From assembly GCA_025024175.1 (NCBI GenBank), contig QCXZ01000041.1:15619786-15683785 (forward strand): DNA of 64,000 nt, in the 5' to 3' direction. The notes beneath the pieces are model-generated. The model had not been told where the DNA came from and ran no database searches. It saw only the letters and a list, made by a program, of their open reading frames with translations. The first letter of the stretch is position 1, and the number at the start of each line of letters is the position of its first letter. The translations under genes and the position numbers were made by a program. Positions 59,176 to 64,000 of this stretch are shown here, one piece after another. The stretch comes from Rhyzopertha dominica (Eukaryota > Arthropoda > Insecta > Coleoptera > Bostrichidae).

Positions 59176-59222
59176 TGATGATGGTGTAAACTGAAACCGG
59201 TCGTTGTCATTACTCAATAAAT
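59176..59222 (+). repeat. Hammerhead-like 3' terminal motif
   Basis: CTGATGA at about 59175, then GAAACCGGTC, then GTTGTC and CAATAAA. CTGATGA and GAAA are the two fixed boxes of a hammerhead core, but the bases between them (TGGTGTAAACT) do not pair well, so self-cleavage is doubtful. Such ends occur in Penelope-like elements and in SINEs using their tails. Confidence 0.45.
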
Positions 59223-59389
59223 TTGTGGAAGATGCCGTTTTCATTAAAGCATATACCTCCCAAAGTTACAGAATTCATAGAACTTCATGTCTACTTATTA
59301 TAATTTCAATAATCATATAAGTACGCATTTTCTTTCTGATTTTCGCACCTTTAGGGGTGGAAACTGAATTTGTAGAATATTTAAAAGAC

Positions 59390-60000
59390 TGTAAAACATT
59401 CTATGCAATCCAGGAAGATTCTAGAAGTTCTAGAAATTGTGGTAACCTTGAGATGACTTTCTTAAAAAGTCGATCTTCATCGTCTTCGCCGCGAGACAGT
59501 TTCGGCAATGTTCAACAAGTGGCAGTTCTTTCGTCTTCTACTGAATGTTCTATGACCTCTTCGAAACGTCCATTTTCAGCATTTCTGTCGCGAGACATTT
59601 ACAGCAATGTGCCACACTTATTAGTCAGCTGATGAATTTTCTAGAATGTTCGCCAGAAAGTTTCGGAATGTACCACATTTGGAGGTTCTCTAGTTTTCGG
59701 TCGAATTTTGTAGAATGTTATCTGTCTACTCGAAACATTTTTGATTTCCCCACCGCGAGAGGGTTTCGGTAAACTATCACACTTAAGGATTCTCTCGTCT
59801 TCTAGTGAGTGTTCCAAAATATTCTGACATTCTAGAAATGTGAAACATTTCACGATTTTCCGATTTTTGAGTGTTCGACAAACTGCAACACTTGAGGATT
59901 CTCTGGTCTTCTGTTGAACCTTTCAGAATATTCTGTGACATTTTCGAAACGTCAAATATTCCACTTCTCCTCTGCGATGCATTTTCAAGAATGTCGTATG
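59390..60000. repeat. Degenerate tandem array, period about 105 bp
   Basis: Units share CACTTGAGGATTCTCTGGTC, then a TTCT-rich stretch, GAATATTCTGTGAC, TCGAAACGTC and CTCTGCGATGC-like ends. Unit starts lie near 59390, 59511, 59613 (short), 59673, 59776 and 59885, so spacing is 60-120 bases with about 105 typical. Units are diverged with indels. On the minus strand neighbouring units read SQNILKGSTEDQRILKCCSL and QNILEHSLEDERILKCDSL, about 35 residues apart, so the array may have been coding once. Many nGAAn/nTTCn blocks occur. Confidence 0.75.
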
Positions 60001-61414
60001 ACCTTCTCGAAAAATCAATTACCATCAGCAGGAGACAAAGTGCGCTAGGGGTTGTCTAGTGCAAGTTCATACCCCCATAACTGCTTTGTTATCAATGAGA
60101 GGATGTAGGCTATCCAACCCTACAACCAGAAAACAAAGCAAAGTCAGCCTATACAGTGAAACAGAGTAATACGGCTTCGCTTTTATGCATATACTCGTAT
60201 AGATTTGATGTATTTCAACTTATGTTACTTTAAAGTAGTGTTGGCTCATACATATACATATTTGCATAATTTGTTTATTATTTGTGTCACAATTAACATT
60301 TTTTTTGTTATTCGCCTTGCCAGGGTAAATATATTATAACGCATAGGTATATTCGGATAAATTGGGATACTGAACTTCACTCACGTTTAAAACCGACGTT
60401 GTTTTGAACGTCACGCATTCTTTAAAAGTGCAGATACATGTATGGCATTTAGAACTTTTTTGCAGCAAATTGTATTTTCCATGGTTTTGGTTAAGTAGGT
60501 TTTTTCGTATTTGTCGCGGTTTTCCCAGGGTATTGAAAAGCAGGTCTGAGTGGCACCATTTTCCTGCGTTTTGCTACTCACTGATATCGTCTAGTGCTGT
60601 AACCTTAAGGAGGGATATAGTACTGCAGCATTGAAGAAGAAATCAAATTATTGAGTAAAACTAGTGCCAGATGTCGCTATAGTTAACGCGAATAGTTAAA
60701 TCGTTAACAAATGAAAGATGAAACTATCGAAAGTACGAAATTTCCAGGAGATGTTGCTATATTAGAAACTCTGTAGTTTTAGAATAAAACAAATTGTTTG
60801 AATCGGAATCGGATTATCTGTATAACATTGACACGAGGTGACCTGTCTTACGTAGTAGTGCCCTTAGATATAGATCTAGGGAAAAAGTCCTATATCAAGA
60901 GCAGCAGCAATTTCCTCGTGATTTTTTCTAAACCAGAGCTTGCTTGACGAAAGTTTACTTTCAGCAACAGACTTTTAGATGCTTTCTACCTACGGAAAAT
61001 GTTCGCGGTCAGTAATATTTGTCCACGATGGTTTAAAATGACATTGACATATGTTAGTATAGTAAGTAATAAATCACATCCCTTTTCGCCTGTCTTCGTC
61101 TGTTAACAAATCATAAGCGACTTGATGACTTTTTTAACACTTGTTATATATGAGGTGGTGTTTTGCCACTGCTGCTTTAGCGAAGTATGTTAAAAATTAA
61201 GTATCTTTCTACCGCTTTGCTATTTTTGGTGTTCTAATTTAACCAAGATAAATACAGTCAACGTGGCGGTAATATTTTTCTTCAGCTTTATTTTCCCGCA
61301 GCGTTGCTTTAAAGGATTTAAATGTTCTGTATAGCGGCCCATCTCAGAAGATGAAGTCAAAATATCGATTCGCCCGTGTTTTTGTAAGAATGCCCCAATA
61401 ACTTCAGCGATTGC
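60001..61414. other. No gene recognised
   Basis: AT-rich interval after the tandem array. No exon or element protein supported. Confidence 0.55.
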
Positions 61415-61600
61415 CGCTGGAACGCAATCATTCTCTGGGAGACACCATTTTCTCCAGACGGCCACGTATCGAATATACGCCAGTACGAGGAACCGGCCAA
61501 GAAGCCATTAAGATAAAAAAGCGACTGAGAGGGTGGCTATCATACGGTCGAATACATTTACTTCAAAATACCGGAGCCAAAGGATGATCCTCAGACGGCT
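61415..61600 (+). pseudogene. Tc1-like transposase fragment
   Basis: One frame reads WNAIILWETPFSPDGHVSNI followed by RQYEEPAKKPLR, a stop, KSD, a stop and EGG. This is the Tc1-family block around the first catalytic Asp (WxxVIFSDExxFSPDG, then VYRxxEEP, then GGSxMVW); the catalytic DE appears as ET, so the Asp is lost. After that only traces of the next strand are visible in another frame (SYGRIHLLQ). A dead, short copy. Confidence 0.8.
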
Positions 61601-62432
61601 TAGACGACATTCCCTTGTCACATTTATCAAGTTATAAATTTGCGCCGTGGTCGGTACAATAACGGACGTGGGACGTCTAATACAACGTGTTTACAATACA
61701 TGAATGGTATCGTCTTCCACCATGTATCAAGCAGAATGTGATCGAAAGCGAACATACAATGGATATACGCTACACGTTGGTGCTGTTTGGATGATGAATG
61801 ATTTTTTAGCCGCACGGCGTAATGAAATTGTAGTGCAGACTGGAATTTGAAATAAATTTTGAATGGTATTTTATGACGAGCACAAGAAACCATTGCAGGA
61901 CTGGAATTCTGTTATTAAAATATATCTAAAAGGTATTTTGCGCCTTTTTTGTAGGTACTGTTTGCAAATACTATGCATGTAACTGCATTTGTTGATTTTC
62001 ATCAGCTTTTATAATTTAAATTTGAAGTGTTTGCACCATCAGCTCATCGCATGTTTTTTAGTGCTACAGTTCGTTAAAAAAACACCCGGCATTGTTTAAT
62101 ATGATATAAAAGCTTTTTTGGCCCTGTTTTTGTTTCAAAATTAATTTTCTACTATGATAGAAGTAGCGGACACTTTGAATATCTGCAAGATAGAGAACTC
62201 TAATAAATCTGGAGGCCTTTTCTTCACTTCTTTACATTAACATGTGATAATCGATACAGCTGTCGCCTCAAGAGTTTGTGTCTGTAACTTTTACATAATC
62301 TTGATATGATGTACTCCTATATATTTTGAATTAAAAAAATGTGCTTTAATTATCATACCATAAATTGTCTGTTTTGTTCGTTTTTCCAGAACAAAAGTAT
62401 CAGTAGGTATTTACACCCTTCTTTATACCTGG
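61601..62432. other. No gene recognised
   Basis: The first part may be the unrecognisable remainder of the Tc1-like copy. No exon supported. Confidence 0.5.
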
Positions 62433-62901
62433 GTTGGATAAAAAAGTAACGGCAACACTGCTGTAACTCGAAGGATATGCGTTGGGTGACACTACTGTCG
62501 TCTGAACCTGATAGCAGAAATTCAGTTGAAGTAGTACAGTGAACGAAGATGGTTGTGTGTGGCTGAGTTGCATTCTGCATCATCTTAAAGTGTAGAAGCC
62601 CAGTTGAATCGCCTTGACATGCTTAAGAAGGAAGTTGAACTAGGTCGTAGTGCATAAACCTGTTTCCAAGGACTTCGAGTAGCATTGAAAACAGGTTTAT
62701 GTACTACGACCGTGTTCAACTTCAACTTTATCCAAGATAGTGTTGGTCTTCCTTCGTAAACATGCTGTTACACTTGAAGACAACGCACAGTGCAACTCAA
62801 TCAAACAACAATCGCCACTCACTGTACCACTTCAACTGATCTTCTGCTTACTGCTATCAGGTACAGACGAACAGCAGTGTTGCTATTACCTTGTATCCAA
62901 C
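62433..62901. mobile_element. MITE with long inverted arms (about 470 bp)
   Basis: The left end GTTGGATAAAAAAGTAACGG and the right end (inverse of GTTGGATACAAGGTAATAGC) mirror each other. The arms stay similar through CAACACTGCTG, CTGATAGCAG, CAGTTGAAGT and CGTAGT(G/A)CATAAACCTGTTT to a 22-base centre near 62671-62692. The GTTGG...AAAAGTAA ends resemble mariner termini. It has no coding capacity. Confidence 0.8.
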
Positions 62902-63189
62902 GTACGTATCTAACGCTGATTATATTAGATTTTTGTTTACCAACACACGATCTCTTCGAGTTTATGTCGCCATATTTTTTACGTGGACCGTTCAACATAC
63001 TGAACTTGTGTCCAATAGTGCTGAACAGTAATATTTTTATCTCAATGATGCTATGTGGCGGAAGCTATTCTTTGCCAGCTTCTTCCAAAATCTTTATATT
63101 TAAGAAGTAACTTACTTTTAAATTTGAAGGTCCAGTGACATGGGGTTACATTAGGATTATATGGAGGGAGAGGTAGAAGTAGCAGAAAA
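62902..63189. other. No gene recognised
   Basis: Short interval between two repeats; nothing supported. Confidence 0.5.
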
Positions 63190-63347
63190 GTAAAGATGGC
63201 AATGCCATCTGTCAGAAATAAACAAAGACAAAGCCAGCTAGCTGTCAATAGCAGGAACTGCTTCCCAAAGGAAGTGATCTGTATTTGCCAAGTTGGCATG
63301 CACCTGCATACGTCAGCTTGATAGCAGGCCGCCCGACACTTTTTGCT
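63190..63347 (+). repeat. Second copy of the GATGGCAATGCCATC retroposon body
   Basis: GATGGCAATGCCATCTGTCAG, CAAAGCCA(G/C)CTAGCTG, TTCCCAAAGGAAGTGATCTG, GGCATGCACCTGCATACGTC and GATAGCAGGCC match the minus strand of 34730-34885 in the same order over about 155 bp. Similarity ends near TTTTTGCTA. No palindrome and no flanking duplication were seen at this copy. Confidence 0.8.
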
Positions 63348-64000
63348 ATGTCCTATGTACGGATAGCTCCAGAAAGGATACCGAACGATTCGCCAACGTA
63401 CCTGTTTTTATAGGCGAATTTAAGTCCTTATGGATTGCTGATGCTAAGTGTATAATTTTTGAATAAGCTAAGCAGAATGTGACACAATTTCTTGTTAACT
63501 GGGTAAACGTTAGGTTTTATTTTCATTTTAAGTAATAGAACTACAAATAACCAAACAATGAGTTTATCGTTATGAGTATAAAATTTGCGTATAATAAGAA
63601 CACGTATCGTAATATAACAATAAGCTTATATACTAGCACACATTTATTTGTTTTTCTACTCTAAGCTACCAAGCGTCAAATCGAATGTTACACAACAAAC
63701 TAAAATGGGTTCCAAAACACTTAAAATATAATTGCTACTTGTAAAATAGTATTTAGTAAAAAAAATTGAGCACCTAACCTACTTCATGTGTGCTCAGAGC
63801 ACATCGAAAGCTTATATTAAATATTCCAAAGCCATGTCCTCCTACCGCATGATTAGTATATGCGTTTCACTCTGAATACTATGACAAAAAAAAGAGCAAA
63901 AAAATGTTAAAATCATATCCTTGTAAGTTGCTGCCGTCAACCTGTGTTTTGAAAACTGTATCTACAAAGTGCCATTTTTGTATCATGACACATGGCAACA
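63348..64000. other. No gene recognised
   Basis: AT-rich right end of the window with no supported feature. Confidence 0.55.

Noticed and set aside
59390..60000. CRISPR array or regular satellite
   Set aside because: Units are 60-120 bases with no constant repeat/spacer pattern, and the genome is eukaryotic.
59390..60000. Heat-shock promoter
   Set aside because: nGAAn/nTTCn blocks are frequent but follow the tandem unit, and no heat-shock gene lies beside it.

Overview
The window reads as AT-rich nuclear DNA of an arthropod, most likely an insect. Genes are split by short GT-AG introns, intergenic and intronic space is large, scattered single N calls are present, and old transposable-element debris fills most of it. 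The elements include an errantivirus-type LTR retrotransposon, Penelope-like pieces, Tc1/mariner and IS630-type transposase remnants, and foldback elements. I cannot name the order or species from sequence alone.

Left part (1-12.4 kb) holds the host genes. At 4.0-4.3 kb (minus) lies a first-exon-like ORF with one membrane segment and a SAM-like stretch. At 5556-6969 (plus) is a complete five-exon gene for IFT57, a subunit of intraflagellar transport complex B. At 7.6-9.6 kb is a diverged inverted duplication. Its right copy reads as part of a THAP zinc-finger gene and its left copy is broken. At 12247-12381 is what I read as the first coding exon of a phospholipase C beta (Plc21C/PLCB1 type), ending in a clean splice donor. 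I find no second exon, so much or all of the remaining 51 kb may be its first intron.

The centre (23356-30835) is the best preserved object: a 7480-bp Ty3/gypsy errantivirus with two 209-bp LTRs identical apart from one N, a CGCT target duplication, a tRNA-Ser-type primer site, a polypurine tract, gag, protease, RT-RNase H-integrase and an intact env frame with signal peptide, furin site and membrane anchor. A canonical -1 slippery heptamer joins gag to pol. Two further frame changes, both at homopolymers, look like lesions or sequencing errors.

Elsewhere I see fragments of at least two other gypsy elements (16.8-18.9 kb and 55.4 kb, both minus). There are five transposase or transposase-like remnants (10.5, 11.3, 14.1, 41.1 and 61.4 kb), a non-LTR retrotransposon tail (54.1 kb) and a Penelope-like RT/GIY-YIG remnant (58.2-58.9 kb) with hammerhead-like terminal motifs at three places. 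There are tRNA-derived SINE heads, a 17-bp-TSD retroposon carrying a perfect palindrome, two copies of a long-arm foldback element, a 1.2-kb foldback element built from about 170-bp blocks, and a roughly 105-bp degenerate tandem array (59.4-60.0 kb). No CRISPR, operon, rRNA or convincing functional tRNA gene was seen.
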